From a bacterium (GTDB taxonomy: Bacteria; Pseudomonadota; Gammaproteobacteria; Pseudomonadales; Moraxellaceae), in the NCBI GenBank assembly GCA_029945725.1, contig JAQSDB010000003.1:623842-687841 (forward strand): DNA of 64,000 nucleotides, in the 5' to 3' direction. The stretch's first letter is position 1; every line of letters starts with the position of its first letter. The notes below the pieces were generated by a model, which ran no database searches, was not told where the DNA came from, and saw nothing but the letters and a program-made list of their open reading frames with translations. Shown here one piece after another: positions 10,294-19,717 of the stretch. Both the position numbers and the translations under genes were made by a program.

Positions 10294-10688
10294 TGGCACT
10301 GCGGGTGCGACGCTCATGGCCGCACCCGTGGCTTTAAAAAGACAGATGGATTTTCTGTCATTTCCTGTGGCGATGGCGCTGATCTGCAGGAAAACCTCGC
10401 GATGAAACCGCTCGCGGTTTTTGCGGGCAGGACAACGAATTGCCTGCCTTCGACAACATCCGCCTCCGCAATCATCTCACCTGCACGCGGCCAGGCCGCC
10501 AGCACGTTTTCTGTTTCACCATCCTGTTCCGTGCGCCGCCCTGGCGTGTCACCAGAACATCATCTTGCGTACACCGCACCGTAACGTCCGGCATTGAACA
10601 TCGCGCCCGTTTCCATGCGGCTGTCCGGCTTTCGTGAAAAAAACGGCAGCAGTCTCTGGTTTTTCATTCCTGTGAGGAGATTCCGACT
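10294..10688. other. Intergenic region with weak hairpins
   Basis: 395 bases without a credible gene. GCGGGTGCG pairs with CGCACCCGT just after the OmpA-lipoprotein stop. A second hairpin, AAACCG (10405-10410) with CGGTTT (10415-10420), is followed by a short T run and could terminate the upstream operon. No clear sigma-70 promoter was found for the next gene. Confidence 0.4.
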
Positions 10689-11885
10689 GTGCACAAAGCA
10701 ATCCTGCCCCTGATGCTGTCATGCGCTGCCATGCTGACGGCCTGCAATGACAGCAACACGCCGGCGACGCCTGCCAACCAGGCATCGACCGTCGCCGTGA
10801 TCGGTGACTCACCCTATGGCACGACGCCTACCGACGATGCCCAGTTCCTTAAATATCCGGCCTTCATCAGCGCCATCAATCTCGACTCCGCCGTCTCGCT
10901 GGTACTGCATGCCGGCGACACCCACTCCGGCAAGCAGTACTGCACCGAAGCCTACGACAGCTCGATCTACTCGCAGTGGACCGCCTTCAAGGCGCCGCTG
11001 GTCTATACGCCGGGCGACAACGAATGGGCCGACTGCCACAAGGCCAAGGAAGGCGGCGGCACCTACAATGCCGTCACTGGCGCGATTGATTACAAGGTCG
11101 ATGCGAACGGCAATTACATCGACTATGCCGGCGGCAATCCGGTCGCCAATCTGGATCTGGTGCGCTCGATGTACTTCGCCAGTCCGGGCCGCGCTTTCGG
11201 TGTCACCCTGGACGTGCATTCGCAGGGGCTCGAATACGATCCCGCGCACCCGACGGACAAGAACTATGTCGAGAACGTCTGGGGCAAGAAATCCGGCGTG
11301 CTGTTCGTGACGCTCAATATTCCCGGTGGCTCCAACAATGATACCGATCCCTGGTACGGCGCTCCGGCGATGAGCCTGACGCAGGCCCAGGAAGTGGCCA
11401 GCCGTTCTGCCGCCAACCTGCGCTGGCTCGACACGGCCTTCAAGCGCGCCACCGCCGACGGCGTCAGCGCCGTGGTCATCATGGAGCAGGCCGACATGTG
11501 GGATCTGGACGGCAACGTGCCCGCCCACATTGCGCAGTACAAGCAGTTCGTCGACAGCATTGCCGCGCACACCACGGCTTTCGGCAAGCCGGTGCTGCTG
11601 CTCAACGGCGATTCCCATGTCTTCCGCTCCGACAATCCGCTGGTTTCTGCTGCTCCCTGCGTCAGCGAGCCGTCGCCGGGTGCTACCGCCGTTGCCTGCA
11701 GCGACGACGCCTACGCCAACCAGCCCAATGGCTACAACGTACCCAACTTCCATCGCGTTGTTGTGCATGGCAGCACGTTCCCGCTGGAATGGCTCAAGCT
11801 GGGCATCGATCCGGCCGCCAGTGCCGCCAACGGCGCCTACGCCTTCGGCCCGTTCAGCTGGCAGCGCATGCAGCCTACGCTGTAA
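10689..11885 (+). CDS. Lipoprotein, calcineurin-like metallophosphoesterase family (putative)
   Basis: A predicted lipid-anchored periplasmic or surface phosphoesterase of 398 residues. The start is GTG 10689, with GAGGAG nine bases upstream; an ATG at 10713 would shorten the signal. The N-terminus carries lipobox LTAC. Motifs resemble the calcineurin-like metal site: VIGDSPYG, VLHAGDTHSG, YTPGDNEWADC in place of the usual GNHE, and LLLNGDSHVFR near residue 310. Substrate unknown. A very strong terminator follows at 11894-11935, so the gene is probably its own unit. Divergence from classical motif spacing keeps the family call moderate. Confidence 0.75.
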   Translation: MHKAILPLMLSCAAMLTACNDSNTPATPANQASTVAVIGDSPYGTTPTDDAQFLKYPAFISAINLDSAVSLVLHAGDTHSGKQYCTEAYDSSIYSQWTAFKAPLVYTPGDNEWADCHKAKEGGGTYNAVTGAIDYKVDANGNYIDYAGGNPVANLDLVRSMYFASPGRAFGVTLDVHSQGLEYDPAHPTDKNYVENVWGKKSGVLFVTLNIPGGSNNDTDPWYGAPAMSLTQAQEVASRSAANLRWLDTAFKRATADGVSAVVIMEQADMWDLDGNVPAHIAQYKQFVDSIAAHTTAFGKPVLLLNGDSHVFRSDNPLVSAAPCVSEPSPGATAVACSDDAYANQPNGYNVPNFHRVVVHGSTFPLEWLKLGIDPAASAANGAYAFGPFSWQRMQPTL

Positions 11886-11893
11886 GCATCAGC

Positions 11894-11935
11894 AAAAAAC
11901 CCGCGTGCGGATCAGTGTCCGCACGCGGGTTTTTT
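11894..11935. terminator. Strong intrinsic terminator
   Basis: An 18-bp perfect stem: the left arm (11894-11911) begins with six A and the right arm (11918-11935) ends with six T, around loop TCAGTG. It separates the phosphoesterase gene from glyA. Confidence 0.93.
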
Positions 11936-12045
11936 GTTTTGGTGGTCGCCACCCTGCCGTTGGCGCAAGCCGGCTCCGGCTCCGCATGAGCCCGCTTCAT
12001 CGCCCGCCCGAGTCCTTTTCACCTGCCTTTTGTGGCCGATTCGGC

Positions 12046-12051
12046 TAGAAT
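12046..12051 (+). promoter_or_regulatory. Possible -10 element upstream of glyA
   Basis: TAGAAT lies about 97 bases before the glyA start in the context CGGCTAGAATGCGCG. No good -35 hexamer sits at the right distance, so this is tentative. Confidence 0.3.
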
Positions 12052-12147
12052 GCGCGCCTTCCTGATGGGCCGATGCCGGACCGACGCTCTGCGGCGGCCG
12101 GACTGATCCCGTCAAAGCCTGCTTTTTCAGCCCTGTCGAGGTTCGTG

Positions 12148-13404
12148 ATGTTCAGCAAAGACGTGACACTTTCCAGCTTTGATCCGGAACTGGCCAAGGC
12201 CATTGCCCAGGAAGATGCCCGCCAGGAAGCGCATATCGAGCTGATCGCCTCGGAAAACTACTGCTCGCCAGCGGTGATGGAAGCGCAGGGCACCAAGCTC
12301 ACCAACAAGTACGCCGAAGGCTATCCCGGCAAGCGCTACTACGGCGGCTGCGAATACGTCGACGTGATCGAGCAGCTGGCCATCGACCGCGCCAAAAAAC
12401 TGTTCGGTGCCGACTACGCCAATGTGCAGCCGCATGCCGGTTCGCAGGCCAATGGCGCCGTCTTCCTCGCCCTGCTCAATGCCGGCGATACCGTGCTGGG
12501 CATGAGCCTGGCCCATGGCGGCCACCTCACCCACGGCGCGAAAGTGAATTTCTCCGGCAAGACCTATAACGCCGTGCAGTACGGCCTCAATGCCGAGACC
12601 GGCGAAGTCGATTACGACGAAGTCGAGCGCCTGGCGCTGGAGCACAAGCCGAAGATGATCATCGCCGGCTTCTCCGCCTATTCCCGCATCATGGACTGGC
12701 AGCGTTTCCGCGACATCGCCGACAAGGTCGGTGCCTACCTGATGGTGGACATGGCTCATGTGGCCGGTCTGGTCGCCGCCGGCGTCTACCCGAGCCCGGT
12801 GCAGATTGCCGACGTCACCACCACCACCACGCACAAGACGCTGCGCGGCCCGCGTTCCGGCCTGATCCTCGCCAGAAAGAACGAAGAAATCGAAAAGAAG
12901 CTGCAGAGCGCCGTGTTCCCCGGCATCCAGGGCGGCCCGCTCGAGCACGTGATCGCGGCCAAGGCCGTGGCTTTCAAGGAAGCCATGTCGCCGGACTTCG
13001 TCACCTACCAGAAGCAGGTGGTGAAGAACGCCCAGACCATGGCCAAAGGCCTGATTGCCCGCGGCTTTGACATCGTTTCCGGTGGCACCGACAACCATCT
13101 CTTCCTGCTGTCGCTGATCAAGCAGGACGTGACGGGCAAGGACGTCGATGCCTGGCTCGGTCAGGCCGGCATCACCGTGAACAAGAATGCCGTGCCCAAC
13201 GACCCGCGCTCGCCGTTTGTGACCTCGGGCATCCGCATCGGCACGCCGGCCGTGACTACCCGTGGTTTTGGCGAAAAAGAGTGTGCCGATCTGGCCGGCT
13301 GGATTGCCGACATCATCGATGCCCGCGGCGATGCGGCCGTGATCGAGGCGGTGGCGGCCAGGGTCGGCGCGGTTTGCGCCCGTTTCCCGGTTTATGCCGC
13401 GTAA
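12148..13404 (+). CDS. glyA: Serine hydroxymethyltransferase
   Basis: A cytoplasmic PLP enzyme that converts serine and tetrahydrofolate to glycine and 5,10-methylene-tetrahydrofolate, the main source of one-carbon units. It has 418 residues, as in E. coli GlyA. The PLP lysine lies in [14 protein letters not shown], and the N-terminal hallmark IELIASENY is present. The frame is open upstream to 12073, but ATG 12148 gives the family N-terminus ([15 protein letters not shown]) and has GAGG upstream. Palindromic repeats, then nrdR, follow. Confidence 0.97.
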   Translation: MFSKDVTLSSFDPELAKAIAQEDARQEAHIELIASENYCSPAVMEAQGTKLTNKYAEGYPGKRYYGGCEYVDVIEQLAIDRAKKLFGADYANVQPHAGSQANGAVFLALLNAGDTVLGMSLAHGGHLTHGAKVNFSGKTYNAVQYGLNAETGEVDYDEVERLALEHKPKMIIAGFSAYSRIMDWQRFRDIADKVGAYLMVDMAHVAGLVAAGVYPSPVQIADVTTTTTHKTLRGPRSGLILARKNEEIEKKLQSAVFPGIQGGPLEHVIAAKAVAFKEAMSPDFVTYQKQVVKNAQTMAKGLIARGFDIVSGGTDNHLFLLSLIKQDVTGKDVDAWLGQAGITVNKNAVPNDPRSPFVTSGIRIGTPAVTTRGFGEKECADLAGWIADIIDARGDAAVIEAVAARVGAVCARFPVYAA

Positions 13405-13412
13405 GCTCTGAC

Positions 13413-13507
13413 TGTCGCCCCCGCGCAGGCGGGGGCCCAGGGCCTTGCCGCGGTTCGTGTGGTTTGTTGAAAAGTCTCCGGGTCCCCGCCTTCGCGGGGA
13501 TGACAGA
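13413..13507. repeat. Inverted pair of short GC-rich palindromic repeats
   Basis: Two related hairpins in opposite orientation. The first is GCCCCCGC (13417-13424) with GCGGGGGC (13429-13436), loop GCAG. The second is TCCCCGC (13483-13489) with GCGGGGA (13494-13500), loop CTTC. Read outward, both begin TGTC and share the core CCCCGCG.AGGCGGGG. They form a small MITE- or REPIN-like unit between glyA and nrdR. A single shorter relative lies at 15220-15233. Confidence 0.75.
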
Positions 13508-13633
13508 AGTGAGGAGCGGTGTTGATGAAGCACTGCTCCCGCTTTGAGCCTCTCCCGTAAAAAGAGAGGATCAGGTATAGATGCACTGTTGTTGCTGAAA
13601 CATCAGGAAGGTTCTTTTTCGAGGTTTTCATAT

Positions 13634-14095
13634 ATGCACTGCCCCTTTTGCAGCGCCGACGATACGAAAGTGATCGATTCCCGCCTCGTCTCCGATGGTG
13701 ACCAGGTACGCCGTCGTCGCGAGTGCGCCTCCTGTGGCGAGCGTTTCACCACGTTTGAAAACGCCGAGCTCGTGCTTCCCCGCATCATCAAGTCCGATGG
13801 CGTCCGCCAGCCCTTTGACGATGCCAAACTGCATCGCGGCATGATGCATGCCCTGCAGAAACGTCCCGTCTCCATTGAACAGATTGATGCTGCCGTCCAC
13901 CGCATCCTGCATCGCCTGCGCGCCACCGGCGAACGCGAAGTGAAGTCGCGCCTGGTCGGCGAGATGGTCATGGACGAACTGAAGGTGCTCGATTCGGTCG
14001 CCTATGTGCGCTTTGCCTCGGTTTACCGCAGCTTCCAGGACATCAGTGAATTCCGCACGGAAATTGAAAAGCTCGAGCGCGACCAGCAGTCATGA
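13634..14095 (+). CDS. nrdR: Transcriptional repressor NrdR
   Basis: A Zn-ribbon/ATP-cone repressor that senses ATP/dATP and controls ribonucleotide reductase genes by binding paired NrdR boxes. It has 153 residues, the normal family length. The zinc ribbon uses CPFC (start) and CASCGERF. The ATP-cone follows from about residue 49 ([16 protein letters not shown]). ATG 13634 with GAGG upstream gives the universal MHCPFC N-terminus; the longer open frame from 13544 is not expected to be translated. Its stop overlaps the ribD start (ATGA at 14092), so the two are translationally coupled. Confidence 0.97.
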   Translation: MHCPFCSADDTKVIDSRLVSDGDQVRRRRECASCGERFTTFENAELVLPRIIKSDGVRQPFDDAKLHRGMMHALQKRPVSIEQIDAAVHRILHRLRATGEREVKSRLVGEMVMDELKVLDSVAYVRFASVYRSFQDISEFRTEIEKLERDQQS

Positions 14096-15204
14096 GTGAT
14101 GCGGCGATCGACGACATCCGCTACATGATCGAGGCCCTGCGCCTGGCGCGACGGGGTACCTACACCTCGCAGCCGAACCCGCGGGTGGGTTGCGTCATCG
14201 TGAAAGACGGCGTGGTCGTGGGCGAGGGTTTCCATGCGCGTGCCGGCGGCCCGCATGCCGAGGTGGTGGCGCTGAAGCAGGCCGGTTTCCGCGCCTATGG
14301 CGCCACTGCCTATGTGACGCTGGAGCCTTGCGCGCACCACGGCCGCACGCCGCCCTGCGCCAGCGAGCTGGTGATTGCCGGACTGAAGCGCGTGGTGGCG
14401 GCCACCGAGGATGCGAATCCGCTGGTGGCGGGTCGCGGCATGAAGGTGCTTGCCGATGCCGGTATTGAAACCCGTGTCGGTGTGCTGGCGGAGGAAGCGC
14501 GTGCCCTCAACGCCGGCTTCCTGCGCCGCATCAGTGGCGGTCTGCCCTGGGTGCGCGTGAAAATGGCCGCGAGCCTGGACGGCCGCAGCGCCATGGCCTC
14601 CGGCGAATCGCGCTGGATCACCGGCCCCGATGCGCGCCGTGACGTGCAGAAGTGGCGCGCCATGAGCTCTGCCATCATCAGCGGCATCGGCACGGTGCTG
14701 GCTGATGATCCGGCGCTGACCGTGCGCCCGGCCGACTGGACGGACTGGCAGTACGGTGCGGTGATGCCGCCCTGGCGCGTCATCCTCGACACGGATTTTC
14801 GCACGCCGACAACGGCCAAACTTTTTGCAGAGCCGGGACGCATCATCATTGCCGGTGCCCGCGCGCACATGGAACGGCAGACGGCGCTCAGCGATGCCGG
14901 TGCCGAGATCTGGATGCTGCCGCTGAAAAACGGCCGCATTGAAGTGAGGGCCTTGTTGCAGAAACTGGCAGAAGCCGGTGCCAACGAGGTGCTGGTGGAA
15001 GCCGGTGCGACAGTGGCGGGCGCGTTTGCGCAGGCTGGTCTGGTCGACGAATTTGTTTTTTATCTCGCGCCCGTGCTGATGGGCAGTGAGGCACGGCCAC
15101 TGCTGGACTGGCCGCTGGCCAGCATGCGCGACCAGCGCAAGCTGGTGATTACCGATACGCGCATGCTGGGCAGTGACATCCGTTTTATCGCCCGGCCGAA
15201 ATAA
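14092..15204 (+). CDS. ribD: Bifunctional riboflavin deaminase/reductase RibD
   Basis: It carries out steps two and three of riboflavin synthesis: deamination of the GTP-derived pyrimidine, then NADPH reduction of the ribosyl chain. It has 370 residues. The N-terminal deaminase (1-145) has the zinc site HAEVVAL and [11 protein letters not shown]. The reductase domain (about 150-370) starts with [16 protein letters not shown]. The start overlaps nrdR by four bases. It heads the rib operon with ribE, ribB and ribH downstream. Confidence 0.97.
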   Translation: MSDAAIDDIRYMIEALRLARRGTYTSQPNPRVGCVIVKDGVVVGEGFHARAGGPHAEVVALKQAGFRAYGATAYVTLEPCAHHGRTPPCASELVIAGLKRVVAATEDANPLVAGRGMKVLADAGIETRVGVLAEEARALNAGFLRRISGGLPWVRVKMAASLDGRSAMASGESRWITGPDARRDVQKWRAMSSAIISGIGTVLADDPALTVRPADWTDWQYGAVMPPWRVILDTDFRTPTTAKLFAEPGRIIIAGARAHMERQTALSDAGAEIWMLPLKNGRIEVRALLQKLAEAGANEVLVEAGATVAGAFAQAGLVDEFVFYLAPVLMGSEARPLLDWPLASMRDQRKLVITDTRMLGSDIRFIARPK

Positions 15205-15219
15205 CTTTTTTTCGTTTTT

Positions 15220-15233
15220 CCCGCGCAGGCGGG
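15220..15233. repeat. Single palindromic repeat, relative of the 13413-13507 pair
   Basis: CCCGC (15220-15224) pairs with GCGGG (15229-15233) around GCAG, preceded by a T-rich tract (TTTTTTTCGTTTTT). The core CCCGCGCAGGCGGG matches the repeat after glyA. It lies between ribD and ribE. Confidence 0.6.
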
Positions 15234-15254
15234 ACAGACGTTGAGTGGTGAAAA

Positions 15255-15917
15255 ATGTTTACAGGCATCATCGAGGCAGTCGGCAGCATCCGGGCGATGG
15301 AAGCGCGCGGCGGTGACATGCGCCTGCATATTGCCACCGGCAAGCTGGATCTCTCCGATGTGAAGCTGGGCGATTCGATTGCCACCAACGGCGTGTGCCT
15401 GACGGCAGTGGCATTGCCGGGTGACGGTTTTGTCGCCGATGTCTCCACCGAAACCCTGACGCGCTCCACGCTGAAGGGCCTCAAGGTGGGCGCCGCGGTG
15501 AATCTGGAAAAAGCCCTGATGCCGCAGTCGCGTCTGGGCGGGCATATCGTCAGCGGTCATGTCGATGGCATCGGTGAGGTGGTGTCGCGCGAAACGTCGG
15601 CGCGTGCCGTGCTGTTCCGCATCAAGGCCCCGAATGAACTGGCGAAATACATTGCCGAAAAAGGCTCGATCACCACGGACGGCATCAGCCTGACGGTGAA
15701 TGGCGTGCACGGTGCGGAATTTGACCTCACCATCGTGCCGCACACGGTGCAGGAAACGAATATTGCCGGCTGGAAGCCGGGCACGACGATCAACCTGGAA
15801 GTGGATGTGATTGCCCGCTATCTCGAGCGCTTGCTGCTCGGCGAGAAAGCGGCCGATGCAAAAGGCGACGGCGGAATTTCCATGGCCTTTCTGGCCGAAA
15901 ACGGTTTCATGAAATAA
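15255..15917 (+). CDS. ribE: Riboflavin synthase, alpha chain
   Basis: It dismutates two 6,7-dimethyl-8-ribityllumazine molecules into riboflavin and the pyrimidine precursor. It has 220 residues with the classical tandem duplication of two lumazine-binding barrels (MFTGIIEAVGSI at the start, RLGGHIVSGHVDGIG opening the second). The conserved N-terminal MFTGII fixes ATG 15255. Named ribC in E. coli. It is cytoplasmic and part of the rib operon. Confidence 0.97.
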   Translation: MFTGIIEAVGSIRAMEARGGDMRLHIATGKLDLSDVKLGDSIATNGVCLTAVALPGDGFVADVSTETLTRSTLKGLKVGAAVNLEKALMPQSRLGGHIVSGHVDGIGEVVSRETSARAVLFRIKAPNELAKYIAEKGSITTDGISLTVNGVHGAEFDLTIVPHTVQETNIAGWKPGTTINLEVDVIARYLERLLLGEKAADAKGDGGISMAFLAENGFMK

Positions 15918-15967
15918 GCGGCTTGTGCTGGTTCCCCGTGCAGGGGAGTAACGGAGAAAACGTAAAA

Positions 15968-17071
15968 ATGGCACTGAACACGATTGAAGAACTGATTGCT
16001 GATATTCGTCTGGGCCGCATGGTCATCCTGATGGATGACGAAGATCGCGAGAATGAAGGTGATCTGGTGATGGCAGGAACGCACTGCCGTCCGGAAGACA
16101 TCAACTTCATGATCAAGTACGCACGCGGTCTGGTGTGCCTGCCGATGACGCGCGAGCGTTGCGAGCAGCTCAAGCTGCCGCTGATGGTGCAGCGCAACGG
16201 CTCCGGTTATGGCACCAAGTTCACCGTATCCATTGAAGCTGCTGTTGGTGTGAGCACCGGCATTTCGGCGGCCGACCGCGCCTGTACGGTACAGGCGGCG
16301 GTGGCGCGTGATGCGAAAGCATCCGACATTGTGCAGCCCGGTCATATTTTTCCGCTGATGGCCGAGCCCGGTGGCGTCCTGCGTCGTGCAGGTCACACGG
16401 AAGCCGCTTGTGATCTGGCGCGACTGGCGGGCCTTGAGCCTTCCGGCGTGATTTGCGAAATCATGAATGACGATGGCAGCATGTCGCGTCGTCCGGATCT
16501 CGAGAAGTTTGCACAGGAACACGATCTGAAAATCGGCACCATTGCCGACCTGATTCACTATCGCATGGTGAATGAACAAACCGTGCAGGCACTGGAAACC
16601 CGTACCCTGCCGACCGAGTACGGCGACTTCCGCATGCATGTGTATCGCGACGTGGTGGGCGGTGATGTGCATGTGGCGCTGGTCAAGGGCGAGATTGCGC
16701 CGGATGTGGTGCCAACAGTGCGCGTGCATGCCGTGAATCCCCTGCGTGACCTGCTGCATGCCAAGTTCAACGGGCGCATTGGCTGGAACCTGCACAAAAG
16801 CCTGAAGGAAATTGCGCAGTCCGATGTGGGCGTGATTGTGCTGCTGGGGCAGGACTATGCATCGGCAGACATGGTTGGCCAGATCGAGGAATTTTTTGGC
16901 CAGCGCGTGCGCAGCAGCGAAGGTTCCGGCATGTACCAGACCATTGGTACGGGCTCGCAGATCCTGCGCAGTCTGGGTGTGCGCCGCATGCGCCTGCTGA
17001 GCTCGCCGATGAAGTTCAATGCACTTTCCGGCTTTGGTCTGGAAATCGTCGAGTACGTGACGACGGAATGA
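15968..17071 (+). CDS. ribB: 3,4-dihydroxy-2-butanone 4-phosphate synthase with degenerate RibA-like C-domain
   Basis: It makes the four-carbon unit of riboflavin from ribulose 5-phosphate. The RibB domain (about 1-205) is complete: DDEDRENEGDLVMA binds metal and substrate, and GHTEAACDLARLAG closes the domain. The C-terminal half (about 206-367) aligns with GTP cyclohydrolase II but lacks the cysteine zinc site and GTP-binding motif, so it should be inactive. This RibBX arrangement is common in Pseudomonas and relatives; a complete ribA lies separately at 20487. ATG 15968 has GGAG upstream. Confidence 0.94.
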   Translation: MALNTIEELIADIRLGRMVILMDDEDRENEGDLVMAGTHCRPEDINFMIKYARGLVCLPMTRERCEQLKLPLMVQRNGSGYGTKFTVSIEAAVGVSTGISAADRACTVQAAVARDAKASDIVQPGHIFPLMAEPGGVLRRAGHTEAACDLARLAGLEPSGVICEIMNDDGSMSRRPDLEKFAQEHDLKIGTIADLIHYRMVNEQTVQALETRTLPTEYGDFRMHVYRDVVGGDVHVALVKGEIAPDVVPTVRVHAVNPLRDLLHAKFNGRIGWNLHKSLKEIAQSDVGVIVLLGQDYASADMVGQIEEFFGQRVRSSEGSGMYQTIGTGSQILRSLGVRRMRLLSSPMKFNALSGFGLEIVEYVTTE

Positions 17072-17128
17072 TTTGACAGTCTTTGTTATTAACCGCTGAT
17101 TTTTGAAAATCCAGAAAAGGAAACCGAC

Positions 17129-17602
17129 ATGAGCAAGATCAACTTTGTGGAAGGAAATTTCACCCAGGCCGATGCCAGATACGCCATCGCTGTCGCCCGT
17201 TTCAACAGCTTCGTGGTCGAGTCCCTGCTTGATGGTGCCATCGACACGCTCAAGCGTCATGGCGTGAAGGAAGAAAACATTACCGTGGTGCGTGTGCCCG
17301 GCGCCTGGGAGCTGCCGCTGGTAGCCAAGAAGCTGGCCGAGAAAAAAACCTTCGATGCCATCATCGGTCTCGGCGCCGTGATTCGTGGCGGCACGCCGCA
17401 TTTTGATTTTGTCTGCAATGAAGCCGCCAAGGGCCTCGGTGCCGTCGGTCTGGAATTCGGTCTGCCGGTGATTTTCGGCGTGCTGACCACCGATTCGATC
17501 GAGCAGGCGATCGAGCGCTCCGGTACCAAGGCCGGCAACAAGGGTGCAGATGCGGCTCTTGGTGCCATTGAAATGGTCTCCGTGATCAAGGCGCTGGGTT
17601 GA
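17129..17602 (+). CDS. ribH: 6,7-dimethyl-8-ribityllumazine synthase
   Basis: The penultimate riboflavin enzyme. It condenses the pyrimidine dione with dihydroxybutanone phosphate and usually assembles as pentamers or a 60-mer shell. It has 157 residues. The motif [15 protein letters not shown] contains the phosphate-binding loop and catalytic His. ATG 17129 is preceded by AAGGA at good spacing. nusB begins four bases after its stop, the widespread ribH-nusB pairing. Confidence 0.97.
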   Translation: MSKINFVEGNFTQADARYAIAVARFNSFVVESLLDGAIDTLKRHGVKEENITVVRVPGAWELPLVAKKLAEKKTFDAIIGLGAVIRGGTPHFDFVCNEAAKGLGAVGLEFGLPVIFGVLTTDSIEQAIERSGTKAGNKGADAALGAIEMVSVIKALG

Positions 17603-17606
17603 TTCC

Positions 17607-18056
17607 GTGAGCAACAGTAATACGATGAATATAAAACCGGCAGCGCGCCGCAAGGCGCGGCGGTTTGCGCTGCAGGCCCTGTATGAATGGTCGATTTCGA
17701 AAAATCCCATGTTCGAGATCGAGGCGCGCTATCGCGTCGACAACGACATGCACAAGGTGGATCTGGATTATTTTCACGAGCTGATCCATGAGATCGTGAA
17801 AAAAAGTGAAACCATTGACGATACGTTCATGGCGCATCTGGACCGCAAGTTCCGCGAGCTTGACCATGTCGAGCGCGCCATTCTGCGTATCGGTACCTAT
17901 GAACTGCTGTACCGCATTGATGTGCCCTACAAGGTGGTCATCAATGAAGGCATCGAGCTGGCCAAGGATTTTGGCGCGACCGACTCACACAAGTATGTGA
18001 ACGGCATTCTCGATGAAGTGGCCAAGCAGCACCGCACCATCGAACGCCCAGTTTAA
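17607..18056 (+). CDS. nusB: Transcription antitermination factor NusB
   Basis: An RNA-binding helical protein that works with NusE (S10) at boxA in rRNA antitermination. It has 149 residues from GTG 17607. Family features: ARRKARRFALQALYEW near the N-terminus and LRIGTYELLYRIDVPYKVVI near residue 95. An ATG at 17625 would remove six residues. It lies four bases after ribH, so translation is probably coupled. Confidence 0.95.
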   Translation: MSNSNTMNIKPAARRKARRFALQALYEWSISKNPMFEIEARYRVDNDMHKVDLDYFHELIHEIVKKSETIDDTFMAHLDRKFRELDHVERAILRIGTYELLYRIDVPYKVVINEGIELAKDFGATDSHKYVNGILDEVAKQHRTIERPV

Positions 18057-18198
18057 AAATCCGCTGAAGCCGCGCTGGCGGCGTTGGAAAAGTCCGGGAA
18101 ATGCTCATTTACGATTAGTAAACTCCGCCTTCCCAGGTTTTTCCGCCTTGCCATCATCGACTTGATCGAATTTTTATTGATGCTTTGTGTGGGTTCTT

Positions 18199-19152
18199 AT
18201 GAGTAACAAAGGCGAGTTTGAGCTGATCCGTGAATTCTTCACGCGTCCGGCGACTGATGCTTCGGTGCATATGGGCGTGGGCGATGATGCGGCACTGATT
18301 GCGGTGCCGGCAGCTCACGAGCTCGTGGTCACCACCGATACGCTGGTGGCGGGCCGGCATTTTCCCGAAGATGCCTGCGCTTTTGATATTGGCTGGAAAG
18401 CACTGGCCGTCAATCTTTCCGATCTCGCTGCCATGGGCGCACAAGCCCGCTGGCTCACTCTTGCGCTGACCCTGCCCGCCAGCGATGAAGATTTCCTGCG
18501 TGAATTCGCACGCGGATTTTTTGCCCTGGCGGACCAGGAAAACGTCAGTCTGGTCGGCGGCGACACCACGCGTGGCCCGCTCAGCATTACCGTAACCGCC
18601 ATGGGCGTGGTGCCGGCTGGTGCGGCGCTGCTGCGCAGTGGCGCCCGCATCGGCGATGATGTTTATGTGTCCGGCACGCCGGGTGATGCCGGCCTCGGTC
18701 TGCGTCTGGTGCTGGGGCAATGGCATGATGAGCTGTCTGATGCGGCACGTGATTTTGCGCTGCAGCGCTTGCAGCGTCCGCAACCGCGTCTGGCCCTCGG
18801 TGCGCAGTTGCGTGGCGTTGCCAGCGCCTGCCTGGATGTTTCCGATGGCCTGGCACAGGATCTCGGGCATTTGTTGCAGGCTTCGCACGTCGGTGCGGAA
18901 CTGATGCTGGAGTTGCTGCCACGCAGCGCTGCGCTGGCGGAAACGGACGCGGCGTTTGCCGATATCCTGGCGCTCACCAGTGGTGATGATTACGAGTTGC
19001 TGTTTACGGCGCCGGCAAGCGCACGTGAGAGGGTGGCGGCGCAGGATACACTCTGCACACGCATCGGCACCGTGACAGCGGCGCCCGGCCTGGTGTTTTT
19101 CCGTGATGGCCGTGCCATCGCCATGCCGCAGGGAGGCTTCCTGCATTTTTAG
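18199..19152 (+). CDS. thiL: Thiamine-monophosphate kinase
   Basis: It phosphorylates thiamine monophosphate with ATP to give thiamine diphosphate, the last step of coenzyme formation. It has 317 residues from ATG 18199. The motifs are GVGDDAALI, VNLSDLAAMGA and VGGDTTRGPLS, with DVSDGLAQDLGH in the second domain. The frame is open upstream to GTG 18187, but MSNKGEFELIREFF matches the family start. It is separated from nusB by 142 bases with no recognised element, yet in the same orientation and order as in pseudomonads. Confidence 0.95.
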   Translation: MSNKGEFELIREFFTRPATDASVHMGVGDDAALIAVPAAHELVVTTDTLVAGRHFPEDACAFDIGWKALAVNLSDLAAMGAQARWLTLALTLPASDEDFLREFARGFFALADQENVSLVGGDTTRGPLSITVTAMGVVPAGAALLRSGARIGDDVYVSGTPGDAGLGLRLVLGQWHDELSDAARDFALQRLQRPQPRLALGAQLRGVASACLDVSDGLAQDLGHLLQASHVGAELMLELLPRSAALAETDAAFADILALTSGDDYELLFTAPASARERVAAQDTLCTRIGTVTAAPGLVFFRDGRAIAMPQGGFLHF

Positions 19153-19225
19153 GTTTCTGTTTCAGGCTTCCACTCTGGTTTTTTGCGCCGCTCCTGAAAA
19201 AAGGGGCTGATGATTTAAAAGGCTG

Positions 19226-19717
19226 ATGATGAACAAACCCGATCTTCGTGACCCTCTGCAGTTGCTGGCCTTCGGTTTTGGCAGCGGTCTTGCGCCAAAG
19301 GCGCCAGGCACTTTCGGTTCGCTGGCGGCGCTGGTTTTTTTCCCGTTGCTGGCACTGCTGACCTTGCCGGCTTATCTCGCCGTGGTGGCGGTAGCGGCCG
19401 TGGTCGGCGTGAAAATCTGCGGACATGCGGCAGAGGCGCTGGCCGTGCATGATGATGGCCGCATTGTCTGGGACGAGTTCGCCGGGCAATGGCTGGCGCT
19501 GGCGCCGCTGGTGCCCGTGCTGCAGTGGAATCTGCAGGGCGCGCTGTGGTTGCTGGCCGGCTTCGTCCTGTTCCGCATTTTTGATATCGCCAAGCCCTGG
19601 CCGATCAGCTATCTCGACCGGGAGCTGCAGGGCGGCCTCGGCATCATGCTGGACGATATCGTCGCAGGCCTGCTGGCGGCTGCGGTACTGATGCTGCTGC
19701 GCGGGGTCATGCCGTGA
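19226..19717 (+). CDS. pgpA: Phosphatidylglycerophosphatase A
   Basis: An inner-membrane phosphatase that makes phosphatidylglycerol from phosphatidylglycerol phosphate. It has 163 residues with several hydrophobic segments (LAALVFFPLLALLTLPAYLA, then ALWLLAGFVLFRIFDIAK). Family motifs are SGLAPKAPGTFGS near residue 20 and the acidic cluster IVWDEFAGQW near residue 85. The usual thiL-pgpA order is kept. Its stop overlaps the next start (ATGCGGA... at 19714). Confidence 0.93.
   Translation: MMNKPDLRDPLQLLAFGFGSGLAPKAPGTFGSLAALVFFPLLALLTLPAYLAVVAVAAVVGVKICGHAAEALAVHDDGRIVWDEFAGQWLALAPLVPVLQWNLQGALWLLAGFVLFRIFDIAKPWPISYLDRELQGGLGIMLDDIVAGLLAAAVLMLLRGVMP

Noticed and set aside
15918-15967. FMN riboswitch upstream of ribB
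   Set aside because: Only 50 bases separate ribE and ribB, and the conserved RFN core is not visible. I also saw none before ribA or ribD.
15818-17710. A 630-codon minus-strand frame across ribE, ribB and ribH
   Set aside because: It lies opposite three certain enzyme genes, and its His/Gln-rich product has no recognisable motif.
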